NCBI RefSeq assembly: GCF_017874035.1 | Contig: NZ_JAGGKV010000002.1 | Location: 1-64,000 of the forward strand | From: Paenibacillus aceris | Lineage (GTDB): Bacteria > Bacillota > Bacilli > Paenibacillales > NBRC-103111 | Direction of reading: 5' to 3' | Length of the DNA stretch: 64,000 bases | Shown: piece after piece, positions 51,730 through 61,090 of the stretch | Layout: each line of letters opens with the position of its first letter | Numbering within the stretch: the first letter of the stretch is position 1 | Made by a program: the position numbers and the translations under genes | Notes under the pieces: generated by a model | The model's database searches: none | What the model was told of the DNA's origin: nothing | What the model saw: only the letters and a program-made list of their open reading frames with translations

Positions 51730-53892
51730 TTGGACACAAAGACTCAAAGTGCCTATCAAGAAGAACTTCAACGACTCGAAGAAACGAATATCGAGATCGA
51801 CAAACAGCTCGCAAGGCTGAGAGCAACACCTGTATATTACGGTCCTGATCTAACCGAACAGGCCCTCGAGGTTGCCCGTGAGAATGGCAGACACAATTTG
51901 GCCAAAGCCGTAGATGAACCGTATTTTGGCCGTCTCGATTTCCAAGAAACAGGCACTGCATCCTCCATGCCCCTCTATATCGGTAAATCAGGCGTAGAAG
52001 ACGAACGTACGGGACAATTGCTTGTCATTGATTGGCGCGCACCGGTAGCCAGCCTTTTCTACTCATTCACCGGCGGACTCGACGCAGCCTCCTACGATTC
52101 ACCTGACGGTCTCATTGAAGGTCTCGTCTACTTAAAGCGAAATCTCGTGATCCGTAAACAAATCCTCCAACGCGTCGTAGATACTTATGATCGCACGGAA
52201 GACTCCCTGGCCGTTGGCGACGAATTCTTACTCTATCGCTTAGGCGAGAATAAAGACAATAAGCTGCGTGATATCGTCTCCACCATCCAGGCGGAGCAAG
52301 ACCGAATTATCCGCGCAGCCAAAAATACGGCACTCATCATCCAAGGGGTCGCTGGTAGTGGTAAAACAACCGTTGCCCTGCATCGCCTCGCTTTTTTGCT
52401 TTATCAATACCGTGAACAAGTTCGTGCAGAACGGATGATTATTTTTGCACCGAACTCGATGTTCCTCGATTACATATCCGGCGTACTTCCAGAACTGGGC
52501 GTAGGCAATATTCAGCAAAGCACCTTTACGGACTGGGCACTGGAAGTGCTCGATCAAGAGGTTAAGCTGGCCGATCTGGCAGTAACGCTGCAAACCTGGT
52601 TTTCTCTAGGCAGCAAAAGACCTCCGGTCGACGATAACGCGCCTGGTAGATTTAAGGGTTCTGTCACCTATATGACCTATTTGGATGACTGCTTGACGAA
52701 GTTCGAAACCTCGTACGTCCCCTCGGCGGATTTCATCCCATGGGAGGGTGTCAAACTGCCGCTTGCGACCATTCGCGAGTGGTTCTTCGTAGAGAACAAG
52801 CATTATCCGCTTGTCAAACGCCGTGAACGCGTCGTAGCCCGCATCAAGCGTTGGATGGAAATGCAGCTCGACAAAATCTGGGAGCAAACCCGGAAAAAAG
52901 AGCTGAAAAAGAAATCCTCGCAGCGGCTGCGGACCTATTTGACCGGCTGGCCGGAGCATACGGCTTTCAGCTTCTACAAAATGTTGTACACCCAGAACGG
53001 GCGCCCAGACAGTTTGCCTTTGGATTTGTTGAACCAGCTCCCGGAGCCAATGATCAGCGCTTCGCTTAAGCTTTTTAAGAAAAAAGAAGTGCAGCTGGAA
53101 GATCTCGCCCCACTCCTATATATTCATAAGCGTCTATATGGTATTTCTTCCGACCAATTGTTCGACCATGTCGTCATTGACGAAGCGCAAGACTTTTCAC
53201 CTTTCCAGGTGGCCGTTCTCGATAGCTATACGCGCAACAGTTCGTTTACGATTCTTGGTGATTTGTCGCAAGGGATACATGCCTATCAAGGTATTAAAGA
53301 ATGGCAGGAATTCTCCAGTTTATTCCAAGAAGACCAAAGAGGCTACTTTGAGCTGGAGCGAAGCTACCGGTCGACGATGGAGATCATTCAGTTTGCCAAT
53401 TTGGTGCTGAAACGAGGGGTTGAGAACCCGCTCCTAGCCGTCCCCGTGTTCCGAAGCGGCAACAAAGTCCGGGTCCTGCAAACGGATCTCAAAGGAAGAA
53501 TGCCGCTGCTGCAGCGAGCCATCGCAACCTTACAACAAGGGACGTCCAGCACCATTGCCGTTGTCGCTCGCACGGAGAAACAGGCCGAAGAGCTGCATGA
53601 CGCTCTGACTGCAGCCGGCATCGAAACGAATCTCATCACATCTAAACAGCGTGTGTACCGCGGCGGTATTTCAGTCGTCCCGGTCTATCTGACCAAAGGA
53701 CTGGAGTTTGACGCCGTCCTGCTGATGGACGTTACCTCCGGTCATTACGAAGCTACGCTTATGGATGCCAAACTGCTCTATGTTGGCTGTACGCGCGCAC
53801 TTCATGAATTGTGGTTGATGGCCTCTGGTGAGTTATCGCCGCTAGTCTCAACGGATGAGCCAGAAATCGTAACAACCGCTTATCCCGAATAA
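51730..53892 (+). CDS. helD: HelD-type UvrD/SF1 helicase (RNA polymerase recycling factor)
   Basis: A 720-residue SF1 ATPase. The N-terminal coiled coil (YQEELQRLEETNIEIDKQLA) is the arm that enters RNA polymerase. Walker A GVAGSGKTTVALHRLAFLL, a large insert, then VIDEAQDFSPFQ and GDLSQGIHAYQG, and motif VI VGCTRALHELWL. HelD removes stalled RNA polymerase from DNA in Bacillota. TTG start at 51730 with AGGAGG eight bases upstream. Monocistronic, with a terminator. Confidence 0.9.
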   Translation: MDTKTQSAYQEELQRLEETNIEIDKQLARLRATPVYYGPDLTEQALEVARENGRHNLAKAVDEPYFGRLDFQETGTASSMPLYIGKSGVEDERTGQLLVIDWRAPVASLFYSFTGGLDAASYDSPDGLIEGLVYLKRNLVIRKQILQRVVDTYDRTEDSLAVGDEFLLYRLGENKDNKLRDIVSTIQAEQDRIIRAAKNTALIIQGVAGSGKTTVALHRLAFLLYQYREQVRAERMIIFAPNSMFLDYISGVLPELGVGNIQQSTFTDWALEVLDQEVKLADLAVTLQTWFSLGSKRPPVDDNAPGRFKGSVTYMTYLDDCLTKFETSYVPSADFIPWEGVKLPLATIREWFFVENKHYPLVKRRERVVARIKRWMEMQLDKIWEQTRKKELKKKSSQRLRTYLTGWPEHTAFSFYKMLYTQNGRPDSLPLDLLNQLPEPMISASLKLFKKKEVQLEDLAPLLYIHKRLYGISSDQLFDHVVIDEAQDFSPFQVAVLDSYTRNSSFTILGDLSQGIHAYQGIKEWQEFSSLFQEDQRGYFELERSYRSTMEIIQFANLVLKRGVENPLLAVPVFRSGNKVRVLQTDLKGRMPLLQRAIATLQQGTSSTIAVVARTEKQAEELHDALTAAGIETNLITSKQRVYRGGISVVPVYLTKGLEFDAVLLMDVTSGHYEATLMDAKLLYVGCTRALHELWLMASGELSPLVSTDEPEIVTTAYPE

Positions 53893-53900
53893 AATAAAAC

Positions 53901-53958
53901 AAGACACCTGATCCTTCCTAGGCCGAAGCCTTGGAAATGTATCAGGTGTCTTTCTTTT
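53901..53958. terminator. Bidirectional terminator between helD and degV
   Basis: Twelve-base stem AAGACACCTGAT/ATCAGGTGTCTT with T-rich tail TTCTTTTAA. Confidence 0.88.
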
Positions 53959-54817
53959 AATAAGCGATCAGTACGCCGCCTTCTCCGGCATAAGTCCCAA
54001 TAACCGTTCCCATGTTGGCGAATAGCACATTGCGGAACGGATGTTTCTCGAGCAGTTGGCTCAACACCTTGCGTGCTCTTTCCTCGCAATTGCTGTGCGC
54101 GACCGCGATCACATCTTTCTCATAATCATGGACCGCCTCACCCACTTTGGCAATCATCCGTTTCAATGCTTGCTGGGAGCCGCGGATTTTTTCCATCACT
54201 TCAATTGAGCCTTCTTCGCTTGCTTTCATGACCAGCTTAATATTCAGAATGGAAGCAACAGCTCCGCGTACCCGGTCAAGCCGGCCGCCTTTGATCACAT
54301 TTTCTAACGTATCCAAGAAAAATAGCGTCCCCGAAGATGCAACCGAATGTCGTACCGCCTCTACTAATTGCTCGAAAGGTACATTCTCCTCAGCCATCTT
54401 GGCTGCTTTATACACAAGAACACCCAGGCCTAATGAAGCCGTTTTCGAGTCAATGACCTCGATTCGGCCACTATAGCCTTCTTCCAGCATCATTTCTTTG
54501 GCCATCAGTGCGTGATGATACGTGCTGCTGAGTGCAGAAGACAGACAAATCACTAGAATATCCTGATTTACCTCAGCCTTTTTCTGATAATCGGCGAGAA
54601 AATGCAGCGGTGAAGGACTAGACGTCTTAGGGAGCACGCTCTCCGTTTTCATTCTCGCATAAAAATCACAAAGCTCCATGTGAGGGGACATGCACTCCTC
54701 TCCAAAATGTACGGACAAAGGCACAATGGTAACACCCAGTTCCTCTACAATCAATTTGGGGAGGTCGCAGCTGCTGTCAGTGATAATCTTGATTGTTGTC
54801 ATGTTGTGTACACTCAT
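53957..54817 (-). CDS. DegV-family fatty-acid-binding protein (second copy)
   Basis: A 286-residue two-domain protein. Typical blocks: ITDSSCDLPKLIVEELGVTI, TSSPSPLHF, LSSALSSTYHHALMA, VIDSKTASLGLGVLVYKAA and FLDTLENVIKGGRLDR. DegV (FakB-like) proteins present fatty acids to a FakA kinase. It starts three bases after the stop of the first degV gene, so both are translated together. No fakA is near. Confidence 0.9.
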   Translation of the reverse strand: MSVHNMTTIKIITDSSCDLPKLIVEELGVTIVPLSVHFGEECMSPHMELCDFYARMKTESVLPKTSSPSPLHFLADYQKKAEVNQDILVICLSSALSSTYHHALMAKEMMLEEGYSGRIEVIDSKTASLGLGVLVYKAAKMAEENVPFEQLVEAVRHSVASSGTLFFLDTLENVIKGGRLDRVRGAVASILNIKLVMKASEEGSIEVMEKIRGSQQALKRMIAKVGEAVHDYEKDVIAVAHSNCEERARKVLSQLLEKHPFRNVLFANMGTVIGTYAGEGGVLIAY

Positions 54818-54820
54818 TTC

Positions 54821-55669
54821 CTATTTTTTGGCGAAAACGATTCCAACCGTTCGCGGTCCGCAGTGACTGGAAACTACGCAGCCGGTTTCGGTTATATAGA
54901 CTTGCTTTACATTGGTTTGTTGTTCGATCTGCCTTTTCACATAAGCAGCTTCCTCCGCTGCCAAGGCGTGCGTGACAAACAAGAACTCCGTATCCATGTC
55001 ATCTTTTTGCGCGAGTGTATTATCCAAGAGCTGCTGAAGCGCTTTTTCCCGCTTCCCTCTTACTTTGTCCTTCAATGTCATGGCCCCGTTAATCACTTTC
55101 ACAACAGGTCTGATTTTCAATAGGCTCCCAATGAAGTGCTGAACACTTGAGCATCGTCCACCTTTATGCAAATACTCCAAGGTGTCGATGATAAACTCTA
55201 CTTCTATGCGGGAACGAAGCGATTCAATCATCGATTTGATTTCCGCGACGCTTTTGCCGTCATGAGCGGCATGCGCCGCTTTCAGCACAAGCACGCCAAT
55301 TCCGGTTGATAGACTCATAGAATCTATGACGGTAATTCTATCATCCGGAAAATTCGCTGCCGCTATGGAAGCATTTTGAATCGTCGATGATAATTCAGAC
55401 GAAAGTCCGATATAAACGACATCATCTCCTGACTGAATGGCACCTTCAAACGCACGCTCAAAATCTAGAGGAGAAGGCGCAGCCGTTTTGGGCAGTTTTC
55501 CGGTTTGATCTACAAGTTCAAAAAGCCGACTAGGCTTAATAGAAACGCCGTCTTTTAAAGATTGCTCCTCAAACACAACGTAAAGCGGCACGATTTCAAT
55601 TTGATATTGTTGAATGAGATCCTCACTTAAATCACATGTGCTGTCTGTAAAAATTCGCACCCGGGACAT
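54821..55669 (-). CDS. DegV-family fatty-acid-binding protein (first copy)
   Basis: A 282-residue protein with the same plan: FTDSTCDLSEDLIQQYQIEI, TAAPSPLDF, LSSELSSTIQNASIAA, VIDSMSLSTGIGVLVLKAAH, FIIDTLEYLHKGGRCS. It differs clearly from the second copy, so the pair is an old duplication and probably binds different acyl chains, as FakB1 and FakB2 do in S. aureus (inference). First gene of a two-gene operon. Confidence 0.9.
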   Translation of the reverse strand: MSRVRIFTDSTCDLSEDLIQQYQIEIVPLYVVFEEQSLKDGVSIKPSRLFELVDQTGKLPKTAAPSPLDFERAFEGAIQSGDDVVYIGLSSELSSTIQNASIAAANFPDDRITVIDSMSLSTGIGVLVLKAAHAAHDGKSVAEIKSMIESLRSRIEVEFIIDTLEYLHKGGRCSSVQHFIGSLLKIRPVVKVINGAMTLKDKVRGKREKALQQLLDNTLAQKDDMDTEFLFVTHALAAEEAAYVKRQIEQQTNVKQVYITETGCVVSSHCGPRTVGIVFAKK

Positions 55670-55806
55670 TACAGTCTACCACCTTATCATAGCTTTCTTC
55701 CATCATCCTATATAAATGAAAACCACATTAAATCTATGGATTGTTGTGTGTTCAGTATAAAGGATAACAGGTGAAAGCTCAATCATACAAAATGAAGCAA
55801 ACACAA

Positions 55807-56577
55807 TTAGAACCCATAAATGGTCATGCCGCCGTCCACGAACAACGTCTGACCCGTCACATAATTCGCAGCATCGGAAGCGAAGAAAACAGCCGGCCCT
55901 ACCAACTCTTCAAGCTCCCCCACCCGTTGCAGTGGCGTACGGGCAATAATATCAGACAAATAGTCCGGATCAGCCAATATTTTCTCAGTAAGCGGCGTTT
56001 TAAAATACCAAGGACCGCTGCTATTCACATTGATCCCATATTTCCCCCATTCCAGCGCCAGCACCTTCGTCATTTGAATCATGGCGGCTTTGGTGGCTGC
56101 GTATACAACGCCAGTGCGAAGGGCAACCTGTCCGGCAACAGAAGCAATATTAATAATGCGGCCATACTCCTGCTGCTTCATATGATGGCCCACAATTTGG
56201 GAGCACAAAAAAGCCGATTTGAGATTTGTCTGCATGATGGTGTCCCATTCTTCATCGGTCACCGCCAATGCTTGGCTTCGAATATTCATCCCGGCATTAT
56301 TGATCAGAATATCCAATCGGCCAGCCTTTTCAATGATTCGCTCTACCGCCTCTTCAATCTGCACTCTGTTCGTGACATCCACTTGATAAGGATACGCATT
56401 TCTTCCCAACGCTCGGATTTCACCGGCTACGTCTTCTAAATCAATCGCTGTCCTTGCGAATATGGCAACATCTGCCCCTGCCTCAGCAAGACCGATCGCC
56501 AGCGCTCTGCCGATGCCTCGTCCGGCTCCTGTCACTAATGCAACTTTATTATGCAGTAGAAATGAAGGTAAAAACAT
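55807..56577 (-). CDS. SDR-family oxidoreductase
   Basis: A 256-residue classical short-chain dehydrogenase. Cofactor motif TGAGRGIGRA, NNAG in LINNAGMN, catalytic Ser in NIASVAG and YAATK (Y-x3-K), C-terminal FVDGGMTIYGF. The sequence resembles gluconate 5-dehydrogenase/3-oxoacyl-ACP reductase-like proteins, with an odd NSSGPWYFKTPL loop. Substrate unknown. The start is uncertain; ATG at 56577 has only a weak ribosome site. Confidence 0.85.
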   Translation of the reverse strand: MFLPSFLLHNKVALVTGAGRGIGRALAIGLAEAGADVAIFARTAIDLEDVAGEIRALGRNAYPYQVDVTNRVQIEEAVERIIEKAGRLDILINNAGMNIRSQALAVTDEEWDTIMQTNLKSAFLCSQIVGHHMKQQEYGRIINIASVAGQVALRTGVVYAATKAAMIQMTKVLALEWGKYGINVNSSGPWYFKTPLTEKILADPDYLSDIIARTPLQRVGELEELVGPAVFFASDAANYVTGQTLFVDGGMTIYGF

Positions 56578-56636
56578 TTTATCATCGTCCAATCTATAGG
56601 TAGGATTGTAATTTAACTATGAAAGAAGGGATCTCT

Positions 56637-57269
56637 ATGGAATATTCGATTCAAGAAGAAAAGGCAAATGCCATCAGCCATGGGATTGGCGTCCTTTTAA
56701 GCATCGCAGCGCTTATCCTGCTTGTTGTTCAAGCTTGTCTGCATGGCGATGCGTGGCATATTGTAAGTTTTAGCGTGTTTGGGGCTGCGCTTGTCACCTT
56801 ATATACTTGTTCCACTCTGCTGCACAGTGTCCGTCATCCCCGTTTGAAGGATGTTTTTGAGATTCTCGATCATTCCGCGATTTATCTCTTAATTGCAGGC
56901 ACGTATACGCCCTATTTGCTTGTGACGCTGCGCGGGCCTTTGGGCTGGACATTTTTTGGCGTTATTTGGGGGCTTGCCCTAACCGGTATTGTACTCAAAC
57001 TATTTTACGTGAAACGCTTTATTATCATTTCAACACTTTGTTATATCCTTATGGGCTGGCTCATTGTCATCGCCTTTAAGCCGCTTTACGCGAACCTGCC
57101 CTTTGGAGGTATCGTTTGGCTTGTGATAGGCGGACTGCTGTACACATTCGGTTCGATCTTCTATGTATGGAGGCGCATCCCTTATCACCATGCCATTTGG
57201 CATATTTTCGTGCTCGCTGGTAGCGCCTGTCATTTCATTTCCATCTTCGGATATGTCATCATGTCATAA
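56637..57269 (+). CDS. Hemolysin III (PAQR/YqfA-family) membrane protein
   Basis: A 210-residue seven-helix membrane protein of the hemolysin III/PAQR group. Zinc-site residues appear in CSTLLHSVRH, FEILDHSAIYLLIAGTYTP and the late HHAIWHIFVLAGSACHF. Such proteins may act as membrane hydrolases or homeostasis factors; the bacterial role is open. ATG at 56637 follows AAGAAGGG. Its stop codon directly touches the stop of the convergent GDSL gene. Confidence 0.9.
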   Translation: MEYSIQEEKANAISHGIGVLLSIAALILLVVQACLHGDAWHIVSFSVFGAALVTLYTCSTLLHSVRHPRLKDVFEILDHSAIYLLIAGTYTPYLLVTLRGPLGWTFFGVIWGLALTGIVLKLFYVKRFIIISTLCYILMGWLIVIAFKPLYANLPFGGIVWLVIGGLLYTFGSIFYVWRRIPYHHAIWHIFVLAGSACHFISIFGYVIMS

Positions 57270-57923
57270 TTACAGAAGCAGCTGCTGCAGCTGCTCAAAT
57301 GAGACGACACACTCGAGTTGACGCGTAAGTTCATCGTAACCATCTTCGTTGGGATGAATCGCGTCTTCCGAGAGGTATCGGGTATCCTGCCCAACAAAAG
57401 CATCATACACCTGCACAATATGAATATGCGGCTGCTCCAATTTACGTAAAAATATATTAAAACGCTGCACCCAGTAAGCTGATTCCGGCACCTGCGGTAA
57501 AGGATTATACAATCCGATAAGGGCAACTAAGTACGGGGTATCAATACCTTGCCGCAGCGTTTCTATTTGTATCATTATTTTTTTGTAATTTGTTTCGTAG
57601 GTTTGAAGTGCAGACTTTAAAAATGCAGGATCATTTTGATAAAAGAAAGGAATTGCCGCTTGAATTAAATCGTTACCGCCAGCCGTGATCGTAATGATAT
57701 CCGCCTCTTGGATATCCTTCTGAATTTGCACATCGGACTCAAGCGTTTGGAGCAATTCGCTCGTCGTGGCGCCGTTCGTGCCAGCTTGAATTAATTGAAC
57801 CGGAACGTTCAGCAAGTGCTCGACCTTCTGCCGAAAGCTGCACACGAATCCACGGCCGTCCGGAGCTCCAAAACCAACCGTTAGTGAATCGCCAAATGCC
57901 AAATATTTGATCGTCTTATTCAT
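57270..57923 (-). CDS. GDSL-type esterase/lipase
   Basis: A 217-residue SGNH hydrolase. Block I AFGDSLTVGFGA (Ser13), block II Gly in AGTNGATT, block III AGGNDL, block V AIHPNEDGYD with the Asp/His pair. No signal peptide, so intracellular. Substrate unknown. No base separates it from the convergent hemolysin III gene. Confidence 0.9.
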   Translation of the reverse strand: MNKTIKYLAFGDSLTVGFGAPDGRGFVCSFRQKVEHLLNVPVQLIQAGTNGATTSELLQTLESDVQIQKDIQEADIITITAGGNDLIQAAIPFFYQNDPAFLKSALQTYETNYKKIMIQIETLRQGIDTPYLVALIGLYNPLPQVPESAYWVQRFNIFLRKLEQPHIHIVQVYDAFVGQDTRYLSEDAIHPNEDGYDELTRQLECVVSFEQLQQLLL

Positions 57924-58015
57924 GCTATCCTCTCCCTAAAGCCTGACGTAGGATAGTATATGCGTCAGCGCCCAGTTTGGGAAGGGACACTCACACTAGT
58001 TGCGCGGCAAGTTTT

Positions 58016-58300
58016 TTATACGTTTACATGCTCCTGAACAAAATTTTCGATTTGAGCTTTTTCCGCATACGTAAATTGAAATTCACAATCGCATCCCTCG
58101 TCATGTAGCACAATTTGAACAATGTCCCCTTGCAAATTACATATCACAAGAATCGATGGATCGGTAAGTTCCTCCGGAAACGCCTCACCGGCCTCGAGAT
58201 GCATCCTTAAGTAAATATCTCGCCATTGTCCGCGTACCTCAGATTCAATAAAGGATAATGTGAATTTGTGCTCCATGTGCTCGGCTCCATACTTCATCAT
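58016..58300 (-). CDS. Conserved protein of unknown function
   Basis: A 94-residue acidic soluble protein (HKFTLSFIESEVRGQWRDIY, then ILVICNLQGDIVQIVLHDEG). One CxC pair (DCEC-like, GCDCEF) near the end. No family recognised. GGGGG nine bases before the ATG. Single gene. Confidence 0.65.
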   Translation of the reverse strand: MMKYGAEHMEHKFTLSFIESEVRGQWRDIYLRMHLEAGEAFPEELTDPSILVICNLQGDIVQIVLHDEGCDCEFQFTYAEKAQIENFVQEHVNV

Positions 58301-58457
58301 CTAACAATTCCCCCATTCCTATATTTTCTCAGTATGCTGCTCGCTAACCAAGTGAACTTTCGTCCACTCATTGTAACTCAGCACGCCTTAAAGTGGTAGT
58401 TTGACCGCCTTTATACTACAATAAAAGAAGTATCATGATAAAGGAGCCTTTCCACTT

Positions 58458-59624
58458 ATGAAATCCACTATTACACAAACCATTGACAACAACGCGGACA
58501 GATTCAAAGCGATTTCCAGCTTTATCGGAGCGAACCCGGAGCTGGGACATGAAGAGTTTCAAGCTTCCTCGCGCTTAACGGAGGAACTGGAATACCACGG
58601 CTTCCAAGTTGAGCGCGGCGCGTTAAATATTCCAACTGCTTTTATCGCGACATTCGATTCCGGCAAAGCAGGACCAGTCGTTGGCTTCCTAGCTGAATAT
58701 GACGCTTTGCCTGAGCTAGGTCATGCCTGTGGACATCACTTGATTTGTATGATGAGCATCGGCGCAGCCATCGGGCTTAAATCTGTAATTGCAGAAACCG
58801 GCGGCAGCATACGCGTTTATGGGACTCCGGCCGAGGAAACCAAGGGTGCCAAAGTGCCTATGGCCGAAGCAGGACTCTTCCGCCACGTAGATATTGCCTT
58901 AATGGCGCATCCTTATTACACGTATGAAAAATCAGGTGAATCCCTGGCTATGGATGCCATCCAGTATGAGTTTTTCGGCCGTTCCGCTCATGCCGCCGCA
59001 CAACCGTATGAAGGCATTAACGCGCTGGATGCAGTTCTCCAGCTGTTCAATTCCGTCAACGCGATGCGCCAACAAACCAAGTCGGACGCGCGTATTCATG
59101 GCATTATCAGCGAGGGCGGCAAAGCCCCGAATATTATCCCAGACTACGCCGTCGCTCAGTTTTACGTCCGTTCAGCAACTCGTAAGTACACGGATGAACT
59201 CGTCCAGAAAGTGCTCCACTGCGCGGAGGGCGCTGCTTTACAAACAGGCTGTACGCTCAAAACATCCTTCTACGAGTATTCGTACGACGAGCTTCGGACC
59301 AACGAAACCTTGTCTCAAGTTTTCACGGATCAGCTGGGCGAGATGGGCATTGACCCGCAAGACATTGAAATCGGCAAAGACCACGGCTCGCTTGATTTGG
59401 GCAACGTTTCGATTCAATGTCCAACGATTCATCCCTTCGTCAAAGTTGTTGGCGAGAAACACATGCTGCACACCAAGGAATTTCGGGATCTTGCACTTCA
59501 AGGACCTGCGCTGGACGCCATGATTTTCACAGCCAAAGCGCTTGCTTACACCGCTTATGAAGTAATAAGCAGCCCAGAGCTGCTGCAGAGAATCAAAGCG
59601 GAGTTTGCTGCCGCGAAGAAATAA
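58458..59624 (+). CDS. M20-family amidohydrolase (AbgB/HipO-like)
   Basis: A 388-residue zinc amidohydrolase of the M20D group. Metal sites: HACGHHL, the Glu pair in GTPAEETKGAK, and AHP in ALMAHPYYTY. The dimerisation domain begins near FFGRSAHAAAQPYEG. Related enzymes cleave N-acyl amino acids, hippurate or p-aminobenzoyl-glutamate. Substrate not evident. AAAGGAG precedes the ATG. Own terminator. Confidence 0.92.
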   Translation: MKSTITQTIDNNADRFKAISSFIGANPELGHEEFQASSRLTEELEYHGFQVERGALNIPTAFIATFDSGKAGPVVGFLAEYDALPELGHACGHHLICMMSIGAAIGLKSVIAETGGSIRVYGTPAEETKGAKVPMAEAGLFRHVDIALMAHPYYTYEKSGESLAMDAIQYEFFGRSAHAAAQPYEGINALDAVLQLFNSVNAMRQQTKSDARIHGIISEGGKAPNIIPDYAVAQFYVRSATRKYTDELVQKVLHCAEGAALQTGCTLKTSFYEYSYDELRTNETLSQVFTDQLGEMGIDPQDIEIGKDHGSLDLGNVSIQCPTIHPFVKVVGEKHMLHTKEFRDLALQGPALDAMIFTAKALAYTAYEVISSPELLQRIKAEFAAAKK

Positions 59625-59632
59625 TATAGAAC

Positions 59633-59687
59633 AAGGGGTTGTCACAAAAGGACTTGTAAGTCCTGAGGGACAGCCCCTTGATTTACA
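59633..59687 (+). terminator. Intrinsic terminator after the M20 gene
   Basis: Twelve-base stem CAAGGGGTTGTC/GACAGCCCCTTG with an inner GGACTT/AAGTCC hairpin and GATTT tail. Confidence 0.8.
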
Positions 59688-59708
59688 CATTGAAAGCCAT
59701 TTTCGAAT

Positions 59709-61019
59709 TTATACCGTAACGCTTGCAGGCGAACCTGTAGCTTTCGAAGCTTTATGGCTCATCTCAGCTTTCACTTTGCGCTCCTCCAGCTGGGCGAGGA
59801 TGGCGTAAAACATGACCATACCGACAATCCCGCTAAGACCGATAAGCGACGCCATCATCCAAGATGGAACCCAACCCCCAAGGATCACGCCAATACCGCC
59901 AAGCAGTGTAGCCCCTTTGTACACCATTCCATATAAAGCCATATACGAGCTTCTTGCATGATCAGGAGCAATGTTGCCCAGATACGCTTGCTTAATAGGC
60001 ACATAGACAAGCTCGCCAACCGTCGCAATGAACATCGACAGAAGAAGCAACCATGGCTGGTTACTGTAAGCTAAATAGCTATAGCCTATAATATAACAAG
60101 CATAGCCGACAAACAGCGCTTTGCTATCTGAAAACCGCCGCATTAACATCCCCATAAAAACGGAAAGAACAACAACAAGAACTGTATTTTCGGTACGTAT
60201 AAACCCTAACATTTTGAGCCCGTCTACTGTCCAAGATGACTCCATCCATGGGATGAACGGGGCAGCCACCATTTCTTTCTCCAGTCTGACGCCGACATAA
60301 TTACCCAGATGAAATTCAACAGAAACAAGAAGCAAGGAGGCGAGCGTGAAAATCATAAACGTCTTGTCGCGCAGCACCATCTGGTAATTGGACCACATCG
60401 ACATCTTCCCCTCACGATGCCCGCTTTCCTCGCAATCAGGCTGTGGCTGATAAACCTCATCAATAAAGAAATAAGTGATAACTAACGTGATCAAGCCAAT
60501 GAACGATAAGCCAATAAACAGTTCAAACAAGTACGACTTGAATAGAAAAGCCCCCGCTATACCTGCAATTGCAAAAGATAAATTGTTCATCCAGTACATG
60601 ATGGCATACATGAATTTACGAATATCGGGAGCAGTAACATCGAGCAGCATCGCATCATTCGCAGGACCGTGAATCCCCCAGAACATACTAACGAAAATCA
60701 TAAGTACAAATGTCAACCAAGGCGACGAAAACCACGGCGAGTTGGACAAGGCCATGCCCATAAAACATATCATCCACCCTATTTCTGCCGTTAGCATCAG
60801 CTTCTTACGCCCTATCCGGTCTGCATAGTAGCCGCCAACAAAACCTGCGACAACGCCGGCCAGAATGCCAAGAATGACAACAAGCCCAGCGCTTGTATCG
60901 CCTAATTTTCCGGAAAAATAAATCGACATAAAAGGTAGAACCATATTGTTGGCAGTACCGGATAGAAAGGAAAGCCCGATTCTTAATTTGACATTACGGT
61001 GAAAATCACGAAATCTCAC
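59709..61019 (-). CDS. MFS transporter
   Basis: A 436-residue membrane protein with about 12 helices. MFS loop motif: GGYYADRIGRKKLML; a second-half loop MGMLMRRFSDSKALFVGY. It probably exports a drug or metabolite; the substrate is unknown. GTG start at 61019, about five bases after GGAGGG. No clear terminator between it and the M20 gene beyond the hairpin at 59633. Confidence 0.85.
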   Translation of the reverse strand: MRFRDFHRNVKLRIGLSFLSGTANNMVLPFMSIYFSGKLGDTSAGLVVILGILAGVVAGFVGGYYADRIGRKKLMLTAEIGWMICFMGMALSNSPWFSSPWLTFVLMIFVSMFWGIHGPANDAMLLDVTAPDIRKFMYAIMYWMNNLSFAIAGIAGAFLFKSYLFELFIGLSFIGLITLVITYFFIDEVYQPQPDCEESGHREGKMSMWSNYQMVLRDKTFMIFTLASLLLVSVEFHLGNYVGVRLEKEMVAAPFIPWMESSWTVDGLKMLGFIRTENTVLVVVLSVFMGMLMRRFSDSKALFVGYACYIIGYSYLAYSNQPWLLLLSMFIATVGELVYVPIKQAYLGNIAPDHARSSYMALYGMVYKGATLLGGIGVILGGWVPSWMMASLIGLSGIVGMVMFYAILAQLEERKVKAEMSHKASKATGSPASVTV

Positions 61020-61090
61020 GTTATCCCTCCAAAGAGAAGCCCTGCTGCAAACCCCCATATTTTACCTTTGTTCAATTAAAGCGCAAAAAA

